A stretch of 64,000 bases of DNA from Lentzea sp. NEAU-D7 (GCF_026242055.1 NZ_JAPJDL010000013.1:188735-252734), one strand, 5' to 3'. Positions 25,223 through 34,444 are shown, counted from the first letter of the stretch. Made by a program: numbers and translations. Notes: a model not told the origin generated them from the letters alone.

Positions 25223-26823
25223 TGACCGACCGGCGCGGATTCCTGAAAGGCACGGGTCTCGCGGCCGGTGCCGTGCTCAGCGGCACACCGGCGCACGCGC
25301 ACGCGCACGACGAGCGTCGTGGCGGCTACCTCTGGCTCGCCGGCGATCACCACATCCACAGCCAGTACAGCAACGACGCCATGTACCCGGTGGCCGCCCA
25401 GGTGCGGCGAGCGGCGAAGCACGGCCTGAGCTGGCTCACCATCACCGACCACGGCAACGTGCCGTTCGCGACGCACAGCGTTGCTCCGCTGGTCGCGGAC
25501 ATCGCGGCGGCGCGGCGCCAGTACGAGGACGTGCTCGTGTTCACCGGGCTGGAGTGGAACATCCCGGCGGGCGAGCACACCACGCTGATGCTCGCTCCGG
25601 GACGCCACGAGGGCGACCTCCTCCAGGAGTTCGTCACGAGGTTCGACGCGCGGGTGAACGGCACGAGGGACGGCACGCCCGCCAACGAGGCGATCGCGCT
25701 GGAGGCGTTGAGGTTCCTGCGCGACGCGGTGGCCACCGGACGTGTCGCCGACGCGCTGGTGCTGCCCAACCACCCGTCCCGGCTCGGCATCAACTCCCCG
25801 CAGGAGACCCGCAACTGGCGGGACACCGCCCCCGGCGTCGTGATCGGCATGGAGGGCGCGCCGGGGCACCAGGCGGCCGGCCTGCCCGCACCGGGCATGG
25901 CCCGCGGCCGGGGGTTGTACGACTCGGCGCCCGGCAAGTTCTCCTTCCCCGGCTATCCCGCCGAGAGCTACCGCACCTGGGGAGGTTTCGACTGGACCGC
26001 GGCGACCGTCGGAGGCTTCTGGGACAGCCTGCTGGCCGAAGGGCGACCGTGGTGGATCACCGCCACCTCCGACGGCCACCAGGGCTGCGGGGACTGGGTG
26101 AAGAACCCCGTCGACCGGCTGGACCAGCAGGCCTACGACAACGTGCCGTACGACAGCGAGGGACGCACGTTCACCAGCACCGGCCGCTTCCCGGACCCCG
26201 TCAACTCCGGCAGGCCGATCATCGAGTACAGCTCGTTCCCGCCCGGCGCCTACAGCAAGACGTGGGTCGGCGTCACCCGGCGCGAGCACCGCGAGGTGAT
26301 GCGGGCGATGCGGGCCGGCCGGATGTGGGTCTGCCACGGAGATCTCGTGGCGGGCCTGGACGTGCGGCTGCGCCCGCGCGGGTCGCGCGAGCCCGGTGCC
26401 GGGATGGGCGGCACGCTGCGGGTGCGCCGCGGCGCCGTGGTGGAGGTCGTGATCAGGATCGACCTCGCGGACGGCGCGAACTTCGCCGGGTTCGTGCCGG
26501 AGCTCGCCAGGGTCGACCTGATCACAGGCAGGATCACCGGTCCCGCCGCGGACCGCTCGGTGCTGCACGCACCGCACACGAAGGTCGTGAAGTCCTGGGA
26601 CGTCCGGCAGCGTTCGGGTGTCGTCGAGCTGGTCCACCAGATCACCGTCGACGGGCCGTTCTACCTCCGCGTCCGCGGCACCGACGGCAAGCGGAGCGCA
26701 CCGGGACACCACGGTGCCGCGGTCGATCCGGCGGGGCCCGCGCTCGACGTCGCCGGTCGGTCGGATCCGTGGGAGGACCTCTGGTTCTACTCGAACCCGG
26801 TGTTCGCGGCGGCAGAACGCTGA
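25222..26823 (+). CDS. Tat-exported PHP-domain metallohydrolase (CehA/McbA-like)
   Basis: 533 residues. The N-terminus has a twin-arginine signal (DRRGFLKGTGL), and the His-rich stretch AHAHAHDE follows the likely cleavage site. The PHP fold shows GDHHIHSQYSND, LTITDHGN, FTGLEWN and TATSDGHQG, which supply metal-binding His and Asp residues. A C-terminal beta-rich part (about 370-520) follows. CehA/McbA relatives hydrolyse phosphoester, carbamate or ester bonds. Translational coupling to the secreted EEP-jacalin protein suggests a joint extracellular role, perhaps in releasing phosphate or another group from a polymer. The substrate is unknown. Confidence 0.78.
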   Translation: MTDRRGFLKGTGLAAGAVLSGTPAHAHAHDERRGGYLWLAGDHHIHSQYSNDAMYPVAAQVRRAAKHGLSWLTITDHGNVPFATHSVAPLVADIAAARRQYEDVLVFTGLEWNIPAGEHTTLMLAPGRHEGDLLQEFVTRFDARVNGTRDGTPANEAIALEALRFLRDAVATGRVADALVLPNHPSRLGINSPQETRNWRDTAPGVVIGMEGAPGHQAAGLPAPGMARGRGLYDSAPGKFSFPGYPAESYRTWGGFDWTAATVGGFWDSLLAEGRPWWITATSDGHQGCGDWVKNPVDRLDQQAYDNVPYDSEGRTFTSTGRFPDPVNSGRPIIEYSSFPPGAYSKTWVGVTRREHREVMRAMRAGRMWVCHGDLVAGLDVRLRPRGSREPGAGMGGTLRVRRGAVVEVVIRIDLADGANFAGFVPELARVDLITGRITGPAADRSVLHAPHTKVVKSWDVRQRSGVVELVHQITVDGPFYLRVRGTDGKRSAPGHHGAAVDPAGPALDVAGRSDPWEDLWFYSNPVFAAAER

Positions 26824-27002
26824 GCGAGGCCCGGAATCGTCGAACGGCGTCGATCGATTCGCGTCCGTTGTCGAAATGCCGTCGTCGATTCGCTGAAAAA
26901 CCGTTGCGGTGGCACGATGTCTAGGAACGAGGCGGTGTCTGGGCTAGGTTCGGGAGGTGGGCGGTCTCGCCTGTCCACAGTGGACTTTCCGCGGAGGTGC
27001 AG
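26824..27002. other. Control region of the CBM2-CE2 gene
   Basis: 179 bp. It holds several TCGTCGA/GTCGAA repeats and a short hairpin GTCCAC-A-GTGGAC at 26973-26985, just before GGAGG. The hairpin is close enough to the ribosome binding site to affect translation, but this is speculative. No clear promoter or terminator is seen. Confidence 0.35.
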
Positions 27003-28421
27003 GTGTACCGGTCCAAGTCGGCGGCCACGGCCGTCCTCGTCCTGACCGCGGCGGCCGCGCTGGGCGGTGCTCCCCAGGCCGGGGCCGCCGCCGGGTGCAA
27101 GGTCTCCTACCAGGTGACGCAGGAATGGCAGGGCGGCTTCATCGCCGACGTGACCGTCACCAACCTCGGTGACGCCGTCAACGGCTGGCAGCTGACGTGG
27201 ACGTTCGGTGCCGGGCAGACGGTCGCCCACCTGTGGAACGGGACCGTGCGCCAGACCGGCGCGGACGTGACGGTCGGCAACGCCGGCCACAACGGCTCCC
27301 TCGGCACCGGGGCGAGTGCGGGGCTGGGGTTCGCCGGCACCAAGAGCGGCTCGAACCCCGTCCCCGCCGCCTTCGCGCTCAACGGCACGGCGTGCACGGG
27401 AACGCCGCCCGCGCCGGACCCGCTGACGCAGGCGCACACCGCGGGCCGCGTCACCGCGTCCGGCCAGTACACCTGGCCGGGGGTCTACTTCGAGGGCCGC
27501 TTCCGGGGCACCGGCGTCGGGATCGTCCTCAACGACTCGGTGAACGACTACGACGTGCAGGTCGACGGCACGACCGTCGCGACGCTGGTGATGCCGGGCA
27601 GGACGACGCACTGGGTGCGCGGCCTCGCCGACGCCGAGCACCGCGTGCGGCTGGTCAAGCGGACCGAGAGCACCTGGGCGGCGGGGGAGTTCGGCGGCTT
27701 CGTCGCCGCGGCCGGCGGCGCGGTCCTCGACAAGCCCGCCGCAAGGACCCGCCAGATCGAGTTCATCGGCGACTCCCTGACCGCGGGCTACGGCAACCTC
27801 TCGACCACCCGCGACTGCTCGGCCAACGGCGGCGTCACCCGCAACACCAACACCGACATCAGCTTCGGGGCACTCGCCGCGAAGGCGCTGAACGCGGACT
27901 ACCAGGTCAACGCGTTCTCCGGGCTGGGCGTGGTGCGCAACTACAACGGTCACACGCCCGGAACCAGCTACCGCACCTACTACGACCGGGCGTTGCTGCA
28001 CGTCGAGGGCGACGTGTGGCGCAACCCCGGCACGTGGCGGCCGCAGCTGGTCGTGGTCGGCCTGGGCACCAACGACTTCTCCACCGCCCTCAACCCCGGC
28101 GAGCAGTGGCCCACCCAGGACGCCCTGGTCACCGCGTACAAGAGCGCCTACCAGGGCTTCCTCGACAAGCTGCGCACCCGGTACGGCCCCGCCACGACGA
28201 TCGTCGTGAGCGTGCCCGAGGCCTCCGGCACGTTCGCCGACGCGGTCCGCCAGGTCGTGCAGGACCGCAACGGCCAGGGCGACAGCCGGGTCCGCCACTG
28301 GAACTACAGCGACCCGGCGCTGGACCGCCTCGGGTGCGACTGGCACTTCTCCGCCCGCGACCACCGGCTGATCGCGGGGAAGCTCGGCGACTACCTCGCC
28401 ACGCTTCCCCTAGCCTGGTAG
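27003..28421 (+). CDS. Secreted CBM2-CE2 acetyl esterase
   Basis: 472 residues from a GTG at 27003, spaced 5 bases from GGAGG; GTG 26997 overlaps that GGAGG and is less likely. A signal peptide ends near AGAAAG. CBM2 spans about 28-130 (GWQLTWTFGAGQTV). Then comes the two-part CE2 architecture: a jelly roll (about 150-240) and an SGNH hydrolase with the nucleophile Ser near 258 in FIGDSLTAGYG, GLGTNDF, and a catalytic-type His near 448 in CDWHFS. CE2 enzymes deacetylate xylan and other hemicelluloses. It converges on the next gene with a 7-bp gap. Confidence 0.87.
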   Translation: MYRSKSAATAVLVLTAAAALGGAPQAGAAAGCKVSYQVTQEWQGGFIADVTVTNLGDAVNGWQLTWTFGAGQTVAHLWNGTVRQTGADVTVGNAGHNGSLGTGASAGLGFAGTKSGSNPVPAAFALNGTACTGTPPAPDPLTQAHTAGRVTASGQYTWPGVYFEGRFRGTGVGIVLNDSVNDYDVQVDGTTVATLVMPGRTTHWVRGLADAEHRVRLVKRTESTWAAGEFGGFVAAAGGAVLDKPAARTRQIEFIGDSLTAGYGNLSTTRDCSANGGVTRNTNTDISFGALAAKALNADYQVNAFSGLGVVRNYNGHTPGTSYRTYYDRALLHVEGDVWRNPGTWRPQLVVVGLGTNDFSTALNPGEQWPTQDALVTAYKSAYQGFLDKLRTRYGPATTIVVSVPEASGTFADAVRQVVQDRNGQGDSRVRHWNYSDPALDRLGCDWHFSARDHRLIAGKLGDYLATLPLAW

Positions 28422-28428
28422 CCGTCCG

Positions 28429-28854
28429 TCACTTCGGGTCGAGCACGAACACCGGGATCTGCCGGTCGGTCTTCTCCTGGTACTCGGCGTAGCTGGGGTA
28501 GGCCGCGACGGCGCGCTCCCACCACTCGGCCCGCTCGGCGCCGTCGACCTCGCGCGCGACGTACTCCTTCACCTCGGTGCCGTCCTGCAGGACGATCTCC
28601 GGGTGGGCCTTGATGTTGAAATACCAGGTCGGGTGCTCGGGCGCGCCGCCCTTGGAGGCGACGACCGCGTAGCTGCCGCCGTGCTCCACGCGCATGACCG
28701 GGGTGTAGCGCAGGGCGCCGGTCTTCGCGCCGCGGACGGTCAGCAGCACGATCGGCTTGCCGAGGACCAAGATGCCCTCGGTCGTCCCGGTCTCGAGGAT
28801 CTTCTTCGTCTGCTCCTGGACCCACTCGGTCGGGCTGAGCTTCACATCTGCCAT
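28429..28854 (-). CDS. Deazaflavin (F420)-dependent nitroreductase-family protein
   Basis: 141 residues, beginning MADVKLSPTEW. The split-barrel fold of the DDN family is recognisable from VLLTVRGAKTGALRYTPVM, YAVVASKGGAPEHPTWYFNI and EIVLQDG. Family members use F420H2 to reduce quinones or other acceptors. It starts 29 bp after the expansin stop on the same strand, so it may be the tail of the arabinose-transporter operon, though a role in sugar use is not obvious and it may have its own promoter. Confidence 0.88.
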   Translation of the reverse strand: MADVKLSPTEWVQEQTKKILETGTTEGILVLGKPIVLLTVRGAKTGALRYTPVMRVEHGGSYAVVASKGGAPEHPTWYFNIKAHPEIVLQDGTEVKEYVAREVDGAERAEWWERAVAAYPSYAEYQEKTDRQIPVFVLDPK

Positions 28855-28883
28855 GTCTGCGATCAACAACCTCCGCGCCGGTC

Positions 28884-29717
28884 TCATTCCCCGGCGCGCG
28901 CGAACTGCAGGGTCGTCGCCTGGACCGCGTCCGGCCTGACCGGCAGGGCGTTCACCACCAGGCGCTCGCCGTACACGTCGGTGACCGCGATGGATCCGCC
29001 GCACCCGGCGCCGTTCTCGGAGAGGAAGTAGTTGTACTCGGCGCGCTTCAGCTGCCGCCACTGCCCGCCCGCCTGGACTTCCAGCCGGGCCACGGGGTTG
29101 CGGTGGTCGAGGACCTGGATCCCGCACCAGTACTGGCTGGAGCCGGTCTTGTAGCGGATCGCGAGGGGCTTGGACGTCTCCGGGCTGACGAGGGTCCAGG
29201 AGACCGGGATCTCGCCCTTCACGGGAGGTGCCAGCAGGGCGAACGCCTCCGCGCTGAGGTCCAGCTGCCCCGGACGGCACGGCGCGGGGCAGAGGTTCGT
29301 GATCCGCACCGTGATGCTCTTCCCGCCGGCCTGGACCAGCACGTGCGCACCGCACGCGGCCGAGCCCTCGTAGTCCGCCTCGTTCATCGCGGCGGTCAGC
29401 GGGTCGGGGCCGGGGTCGTACGAGCACGCGCCGCCGCCGTCGGAGTCGTAGAACGTCGCGACTCCCTGACGGGGCTCGCCCGGCTTGATCCTCCCGGCCA
29501 GGGGAGCGCCCGCCCGAGTGGTCGTCGTGGTGGTGGTCGTCGTCGTGCTCGGGACGGACGTGGTCGTGGTGGTCGCGGGTGGCGTGGTCGTGGGCGCGGC
29601 GCTCCGGCCCGCCACGGGGGTGCCCGCGACGCCCTGCGGATCCCGCAGCACCACCACACCGACGACCGCCACCAGCAACGCGAGCAGGACGAACAGCAGG
29701 GGGCGGGTGCGTCTCAC
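28884..29717 (-). CDS. Bacterial expansin (DPBB barrel plus CBM63-like domain)
   Basis: 277 residues from a GTG at 29717 that overlaps the stop of the permease upstream (GTGA). The N-terminus has a signal/anchor segment (LLFVLLALLVAVVGVVVL) and then a low-complexity Thr/Pro linker with a run of Thr codons near 29520-29580. Residues about 75-175 form a double-psi beta-barrel: GVATFYDS, SAACGAHV, ITNLCPAPC and LDLSAEAF with the conserved Asp. The last 90 residues resemble CBM63. Expansins loosen cell-wall polymers without hydrolysis. Finding one at the end of a sugar-importer operon is unusual and links its expression to arabinose control. Confidence 0.85.
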   Translation of the reverse strand: MRRTRPLLFVLLALLVAVVGVVVLRDPQGVAGTPVAGRSAAPTTTPPATTTTTSVPSTTTTTTTTTTRAGAPLAGRIKPGEPRQGVATFYDSDGGGACSYDPGPDPLTAAMNEADYEGSAACGAHVLVQAGGKSITVRITNLCPAPCRPGQLDLSAEAFALLAPPVKGEIPVSWTLVSPETSKPLAIRYKTGSSQYWCGIQVLDHRNPVARLEVQAGGQWRQLKRAEYNYFLSENGAGCGGSIAVTDVYGERLVVNALPVRPDAVQATTLQFARAGE

Positions 29718-30676
29718 CGCCGAACCATAGTCCGCTGCACGGCGATGAACACCAGCAGCAGGACACCGATCACGATCTTCGTCCACCACGAGCTGAGCGT
29801 TCCCTGGAACGAGATCAGCGTCTGGATCGTGCCGAGCACGAGCACGCCGACCAGGCCGCCGAGCACGTACCCGACACCGCCCGCCAGCAGCGTCCCGCCG
29901 ATCACGACGGCCGCGATGGCGTCCAGTTCCATGCCGACGGCGTGCAGGCCGTACCCGGACAGCATGTAGAGGCTGAACAGCAGGCCGGCCAGTGACGAGC
30001 ACAGGCCGCTGATGACGTAGACGCCCACCTTGACGCGGGTGGTCGGCAGGCCCATCAGCAGCGCGGACGACTCGTTGCCGCCGACCGCGTAGACCGTGCG
30101 GCCGAAGCGGGTGCGGTGCAGCACGTACATCGCCGCGGCGACGACCAGCAGCGCGATCACCACGTTGTAGGTGATGTTGACGCCGCCGGGCAGCTCGATC
30201 GCCGCGGTGGCGACGTCGCGGAACGTCTTGTCCTTGATGGACACCGACTCCACGCTGATCAGGAAGCACAGGCCGCGGGCGAGGAACATGCCGGCGAGCG
30301 TGACGATGAACGGCTGGATGTCGAACTTGTGGATCACCAGGCCCATCAGCAGGCCGAGCGTGGAGCCGGTGAGCAGCACCGCGAGGACCACCAGCGGCAC
30401 CGGCCACCCGGCCTGCAGGCCCGAGGCGGTGACCATCGTGGACAGCGCGACGACCGAGCCGACGGACAGGTCGATGCCGCCGCTGAGGATCACGAACGTC
30501 ATGCCGGCGGCGAGCACGATCAGGAAGGCGTTGTCGATGAACAGGTTCGCGATCACCTGACCGGACGCGAACCCGTCGTAGCGCGCCGAGCCGGCGCCGA
30601 ACGCGAGGACGAACAGCACGACGGTCGCGAGCACCGGCAGGAACCGCGAGGGCACCCGTTGGGTGAGAGTGGTCAT
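29714..30676 (-). CDS. Sugar ABC transporter permease (YjfF-like)
   Basis: 320 residues with multiple membrane spans and the ribose-type permease signature ILSGGIDLSVGSVVAL. It resembles YjfF of the E. coli galactofuranose importer. It follows the YtfT-like gene with an ATGA overlap and overlaps the expansin start with GTGA. From the surrounding AraR regulon the sugar is probably arabinose or arabinofuranose rather than galactofuranose. Confidence 0.87.
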   Translation of the reverse strand: MTTLTQRVPSRFLPVLATVVLFVLAFGAGSARYDGFASGQVIANLFIDNAFLIVLAAGMTFVILSGGIDLSVGSVVALSTMVTASGLQAGWPVPLVVLAVLLTGSTLGLLMGLVIHKFDIQPFIVTLAGMFLARGLCFLISVESVSIKDKTFRDVATAAIELPGGVNITYNVVIALLVVAAAMYVLHRTRFGRTVYAVGGNESSALLMGLPTTRVKVGVYVISGLCSSLAGLLFSLYMLSGYGLHAVGMELDAIAAVVIGGTLLAGGVGYVLGGLVGVLVLGTIQTLISFQGTLSSWWTKIVIGVLLLVFIAVQRTMVRR

Positions 30677-31656
30677 GATGAGACGGCCACCTTCCGGAAG
30701 CTCAGTGCGGCACGGGCCTTCGGCGCCTGGACCAGGCACACCACGATGACGACGACCGCCTTGAAGACCAGCGTCACCTCCGGGGCGACGCCGATCGTGT
30801 AGACGGTGGTGGTGAGGGTCTGGATGATCAGCGCGCCGAGCAGCGTGCCGGTGAGCGAGTAGCGCCCGCCGGCGAGCGACGTGCCGCCGATGACGACGGC
30901 GAGGATCGCGTCCATCTCGATCCACAGGCCGGCGTTGTTGGCGTCGGCCGCGCTGACGTTGGAACTGATCATCAGCCCGGCGATGCCCGCGCACACCGCG
31001 GCGAACACGTAGACGGTCCAGATGATCGTGCGGGACCGCACCCCGGCCAGCCGCGAGGCCTCGGGGTTGACCCCGACGGCCTCGATCAGCATGCCGAGCG
31101 CCGTCCGCCGGGTCGCGAACGCCACCAGCCCCAGCACCAGCAGGGCGATCAGGATCGAGATGGGCAGCACCACGAACCCGGCGCCGACCTGGCGGTAGGC
31201 GGTGTTGTTGACCGTGACGATCTGCCCCTCGGTGACGAGCATGGCCACGCCACGTCCCGCGGTCATCAGCACCAGCGTCGCGATGATCGGCTGGATGCCG
31301 AGCCCTGCCACCAGGAACCCGTTCCACAGACCGAGCACCGCACACAGCACCAGCGCGATCGCCATGCCGGCGAAGGCGGTGCCGGCGCTGCCGGACGTTC
31401 CGATGTGGACGCACGTCACGGCACCGGCGATCGCGGCCACCGCGCCGACGGAGAGGTCGATGCCGCGGGTGGCGATCACCAGCGTCATGCCGAGGGCGAT
31501 CAGCAGGGTCGGCGCGCCGTTCTTCAGCACGTCGACCAGGCCGCCGTAGAGGTGGCCGTCCTGCATGCGCAACGCGAAGAAGGACGGCGTCACGGCGAGG
31601 TTGAGCAGCAACAGCGCGACCAGCGCCAGCAGCGGCCACAGCAACCGGTTCTTCAC
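30673..31656 (-). CDS. Sugar ABC transporter permease (YtfT-like)
   Basis: 327 residues from a GTG at 31656 with GAAGAGG upstream. Membrane spans and the conserved ATRGIDLSVGAVAAI segment place it with the RbsC/YtfT permeases. It is one of two permeases for the importer encoded at 29714-34313. The gap from the ATPase gene is 58 bp. Confidence 0.87.
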   Translation of the reverse strand: MKNRLLWPLLALVALLLLNLAVTPSFFALRMQDGHLYGGLVDVLKNGAPTLLIALGMTLVIATRGIDLSVGAVAAIAGAVTCVHIGTSGSAGTAFAGMAIALVLCAVLGLWNGFLVAGLGIQPIIATLVLMTAGRGVAMLVTEGQIVTVNNTAYRQVGAGFVVLPISILIALLVLGLVAFATRRTALGMLIEAVGVNPEASRLAGVRSRTIIWTVYVFAAVCAGIAGLMISSNVSAADANNAGLWIEMDAILAVVIGGTSLAGGRYSLTGTLLGALIIQTLTTTVYTIGVAPEVTLVFKAVVVIVVCLVQAPKARAALSFRKVAVSS

Positions 31657-31714
31657 GGGGTCACCTCTTCCGGTGCGGTCGGGCCGTGAGCGGCGTTGAA
31701 TCGGTCCTGGCTGT

Positions 31715-33247
31715 TCACGACACCACCTTTTCCGGTGCGGCCCCGCCCGCGATCAGCTCGACGACCTCGTCCACGCCGGTCACCGAACCGTCCAGCTCGG
31801 CGATCTTGCGCCGGTCGCGCAGCACGACGATCCGGTCGGCGATGCGCACGACCTCCTCCAGCTCCGCGGAGATGAACAGGATCGCGGTGCCCTCCGCGGC
31901 GAGCGTGGTGACGAGCTGCTGGATCTGGGCCTTCGCGCCGACGTCGATGCCCCTGGTCGGCTCGTCCAGGATCAGCAGCCGCGGCTCGGTGACGAGCCAG
32001 CGCGCGAGGAGGACCTTCTGCTGGTTGCCGCCGGACAGGGTGCGCACCAGCGCGTCCGGGTTGGCGGGCCGGATGTCCAGTGCCTTCAGGTACTTCTCGA
32101 CCAGCTGGTCCTTGGTCCTGCGCGACAGCGGGCGGGTCCAGCCGCGGGCCGCCTGCATCGCGAGCACCAGGTTGTCGCGGATCGACAGGTCCGCGACGAG
32201 GCCCTCGCCCTTGCGGTCCTCGGAGCTGAACGCGATGCCCGCCGCGATCGCGGACCGCGGTCCGCGCAGGCGCAGCGGCGTGCCGTCCACGAGCAGCCTG
32301 CCCGAGTCCGCGCGGTCGGCGCCGAACAGCAGCCGGGCGAGCTCGGTGCGGCCCGACCCGAGCAGACCGGCGAGGCCGACGACCTCACCGGCCCGGATGT
32401 CGAGGTCGAACGGTTCGATCGCGCCGCGCTTGCCGAGTCCTTCGGCCTGCACCAGCGCCGGTCCGCCCGGCTTGCGCTTCTCGGCGGCGTCCTCGATCGC
32501 CTCCAGCGTGCCGAGGTCGCGGCCGATCATCTGCGCGATGAGCGAGCGCCGGTCCACGTCGGCGGTGAGGTGCTCGCCGACGAGCGCTCCGTTGCGCAGC
32601 ACCGTCATCCGGTCGGAGATCTCGTAGACCTGGTCGAGGAAGTGCGACACGAACAGGATGGCCACGCCCTCGTCGCGCAGCACCCGCATGATCCGGAACA
32701 GCTCCGCGACCTCGCCCGCGTCCAGGCTGGACGTCGGCTCGTCGAGGACGAGCACGCTGCAGTCGACCGCGATCGCACGGGCGATGGCGACCAGCTGCTG
32801 CACCGCGATCGGGTGTTCGCTGAGGCTCGACGCCGGGTCGATGTGCACGCCGATGCGCGCGAGCACCTCCGCGGCACGGCGCCGCATCGCCGGGAAGTCG
32901 ATGCCGCCGAGACGACGAGGTTCCCGGCCCAGCAGGATGTTCTCCGCGACCGTGAGGTTCGCGCAGAGGTTGACCTCCTGGTACACCGTGCTGATCCCGG
33001 CGTGCTGGGCCTCGCCGGGGGAGGAGAACGCCACGTTCTCGCCCGCCAGCACGACCTCGCCGGCGTCGGGCCGGTGCACGCCGGTCAAGGTCTTGATGAG
33101 GGTGGACTTCCCGGCGCCGTTCTCGCCCATGAGGGCGTGCACCTCGCCGGGGAACAGCCGGAAGTCGACGTCCTGCAACGCCTTCACGCCGGGAAACGCG
33201 AGGCTGATGCCCCGCATCTCGACGACAGGTGGCGGTGACTCGGTCAT
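31715..33247 (-). CDS. Sugar ABC transporter ATP-binding protein (YtfR-like, two ATPase domains)
   Basis: 510 residues with two nucleotide-binding domains. The first has a full Walker A (GENGAGKST near 41). The second has a modified P-loop (GLLGSGRTEL near 290), a full signature motif (LSGGNQQKV) and a Walker B (LLILDEPTRGID). The unequal pair is normal for the RbsA/XylG/YtfR group. Unlike the other two importers in this window, this one brings its own ATPase. Confidence 0.93.
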   Translation of the reverse strand: MTESPPPVVEMRGISLAFPGVKALQDVDFRLFPGEVHALMGENGAGKSTLIKTLTGVHRPDAGEVVLAGENVAFSSPGEAQHAGISTVYQEVNLCANLTVAENILLGREPRRLGGIDFPAMRRRAAEVLARIGVHIDPASSLSEHPIAVQQLVAIARAIAVDCSVLVLDEPTSSLDAGEVAELFRIMRVLRDEGVAILFVSHFLDQVYEISDRMTVLRNGALVGEHLTADVDRRSLIAQMIGRDLGTLEAIEDAAEKRKPGGPALVQAEGLGKRGAIEPFDLDIRAGEVVGLAGLLGSGRTELARLLFGADRADSGRLLVDGTPLRLRGPRSAIAAGIAFSSEDRKGEGLVADLSIRDNLVLAMQAARGWTRPLSRRTKDQLVEKYLKALDIRPANPDALVRTLSGGNQQKVLLARWLVTEPRLLILDEPTRGIDVGAKAQIQQLVTTLAAEGTAILFISAELEEVVRIADRIVVLRDRRKIAELDGSVTGVDEVVELIAGGAAPEKVVS

Positions 33248-33341
33248 GGGCTCTGGCCTTCGTCGATGGGGCCGCGGGACCCGTCACGCGGATGCGCGCG
33301 AATGACGGGCCCCGCGGGGTCTGGAGTGGAGCCGAGGGAGA

Positions 33342-34313
33342 TCAGTACTGGCGCTGCGGGAGCACGGCCTTGGCCTGCTCCTGCGTGAACGTGCCCTCCT
33401 CGGTCACGACCCGCTCCGGCACCTGCTCGCCGGCCACGACCTTCTTCGCGAGGTCCATCAGCTGCTTGCCCAGCAACGGGTTGCACTCGACGATGTAGTT
33501 GATCTCGCCGTTGGCCAGCGCCTGCATGCCGTCCTTCACCGCGTCCACGGTGATGATCTTGATGTCCTTGCCGGGCACCTTGCCGGCCGCCTTGATCGCC
33601 TCGATCGCGCCCAGGCCCATGTCGTCGTTGTGCGCGTACACCACGTCGATCTTCGGCTGGGACTTGAGGAAGGCCTCCATGACCTGCTTGCCGCCGGACC
33701 GCGTGAAGTCACCGGTCTGCGACGCCACGACCTTGATGTCCGGCTTGGAGGCGATCTTCTCCTCGAAGCCCTTCTTGCGGTCGTTCGCGGGCGCCGCGCC
33801 CGTGGTGCCCTGCAGCTCCACGACGTTCGTCGGGCCGGAGGCGTTGGCCACCAGCCAGTCGCCCGCCTTGCGGCCCTCCTCGACGAAGTCCGAACCGAGG
33901 AACGTCTTGTACAGCGACGTGTCGTCGGAATCGATCGAGCGGTCAGTGAGGATGACCGGGATGTTGGCGCGCTTGGCTTCCAGCAGCACGGTGTCCCAGC
34001 CGGTCTCCACGACCGGGCTGAACGCGATCACCGAGACCTTCTGCTGGATGTAGGAGCGGATCGCCTTGATCTGGTTCTCCTGCTTCTGCTGCGCGTCGGA
34101 GAACTTCAGGTCGATCCCGGCGGCCTTGGCCTCGTCCTGGATCGACTTGGTGTTGGCGGTGCGCCAGCCGCTTTCCGCTCCCACCTGGGCGAAGCCCATG
34201 GTGGTGGTGCCGCCCGGCGTGCTCGAACCGGTGCTCCCACCACCTCCTGAGCCGCACGCGGTGAGCGCGCTCAGCAGGACCACGCTGGCGACTGTCGTGA
34301 TCTTCTTCAGCAC
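33342..34313 (-). CDS. Sugar-binding lipoprotein (YtfQ/RbsB-like)
   Basis: 323 residues. A lipoprotein signal (LLSALTACGSG, Cys near 20) and Gly/Ser linker are followed by a periplasmic-binding-protein type I fold (GFAQVGAESGWRTANTKSI, YAHNDDMGLGAIEAIKAAG). The GAESGWRTANT segment is typical of YtfQ galactofuranose/arabinofuranose-type binding proteins. It is the first gene of the leftward operon and is preceded by an AraR-type site at 34384, so its expression should respond to arabinose. Confidence 0.88.
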   Translation of the reverse strand: MLKKITTVASVVLLSALTACGSGGGGSTGSSTPGGTTTMGFAQVGAESGWRTANTKSIQDEAKAAGIDLKFSDAQQKQENQIKAIRSYIQQKVSVIAFSPVVETGWDTVLLEAKRANIPVILTDRSIDSDDTSLYKTFLGSDFVEEGRKAGDWLVANASGPTNVVELQGTTGAAPANDRKKGFEEKIASKPDIKVVASQTGDFTRSGGKQVMEAFLKSQPKIDVVYAHNDDMGLGAIEAIKAAGKVPGKDIKIITVDAVKDGMQALANGEINYIVECNPLLGKQLMDLAKKVVAGEQVPERVVTEEGTFTQEQAKAVLPQRQY

Positions 34314-34383
34314 TGGGGTTCCTCCGGGGTGACGACGGTGTCGCGGAGCTCGACCGCGTGTCCGCGGTTGTCAGGTGGACAAG

Positions 34384-34397
34384 AGTGAACGCTCACA
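34384..34397. promoter_or_regulatory. AraR-type operator AGTGAACGCTCACA
   Basis: Contains a perfect GTGAACGCTCAC-like core with the central CG; it lies 70 bp before the binding-protein ATG. A leftward TTGACG (complement of 34405-34410) is nearby, so the site sits within or beside that promoter. Confidence 0.7.
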
Positions 34398-34414
34398 ACT
34401 GTCGCGTCAAGGTC

Positions 34415-34444
34415 TTGCTCGTAACGAGTTCGCAGCCCTATGTT
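34415..34444 (+). promoter_or_regulatory. Putative promoter of the GH51-GH43 operon
   Basis: TTGCTC (34415-34420), 18 bp, TATGTT (34439-34444). The -10 element overlaps the operator at 34441, which would allow direct repression. Confidence 0.5.

Noticed and set aside
29510..29590. Possible tandem repeat or microsatellite array (gtggtcgtc runs)
   Set aside because: It encodes the Thr/Pro linker of the expansin on the minus strand; the repeats are explained by codon repetition.
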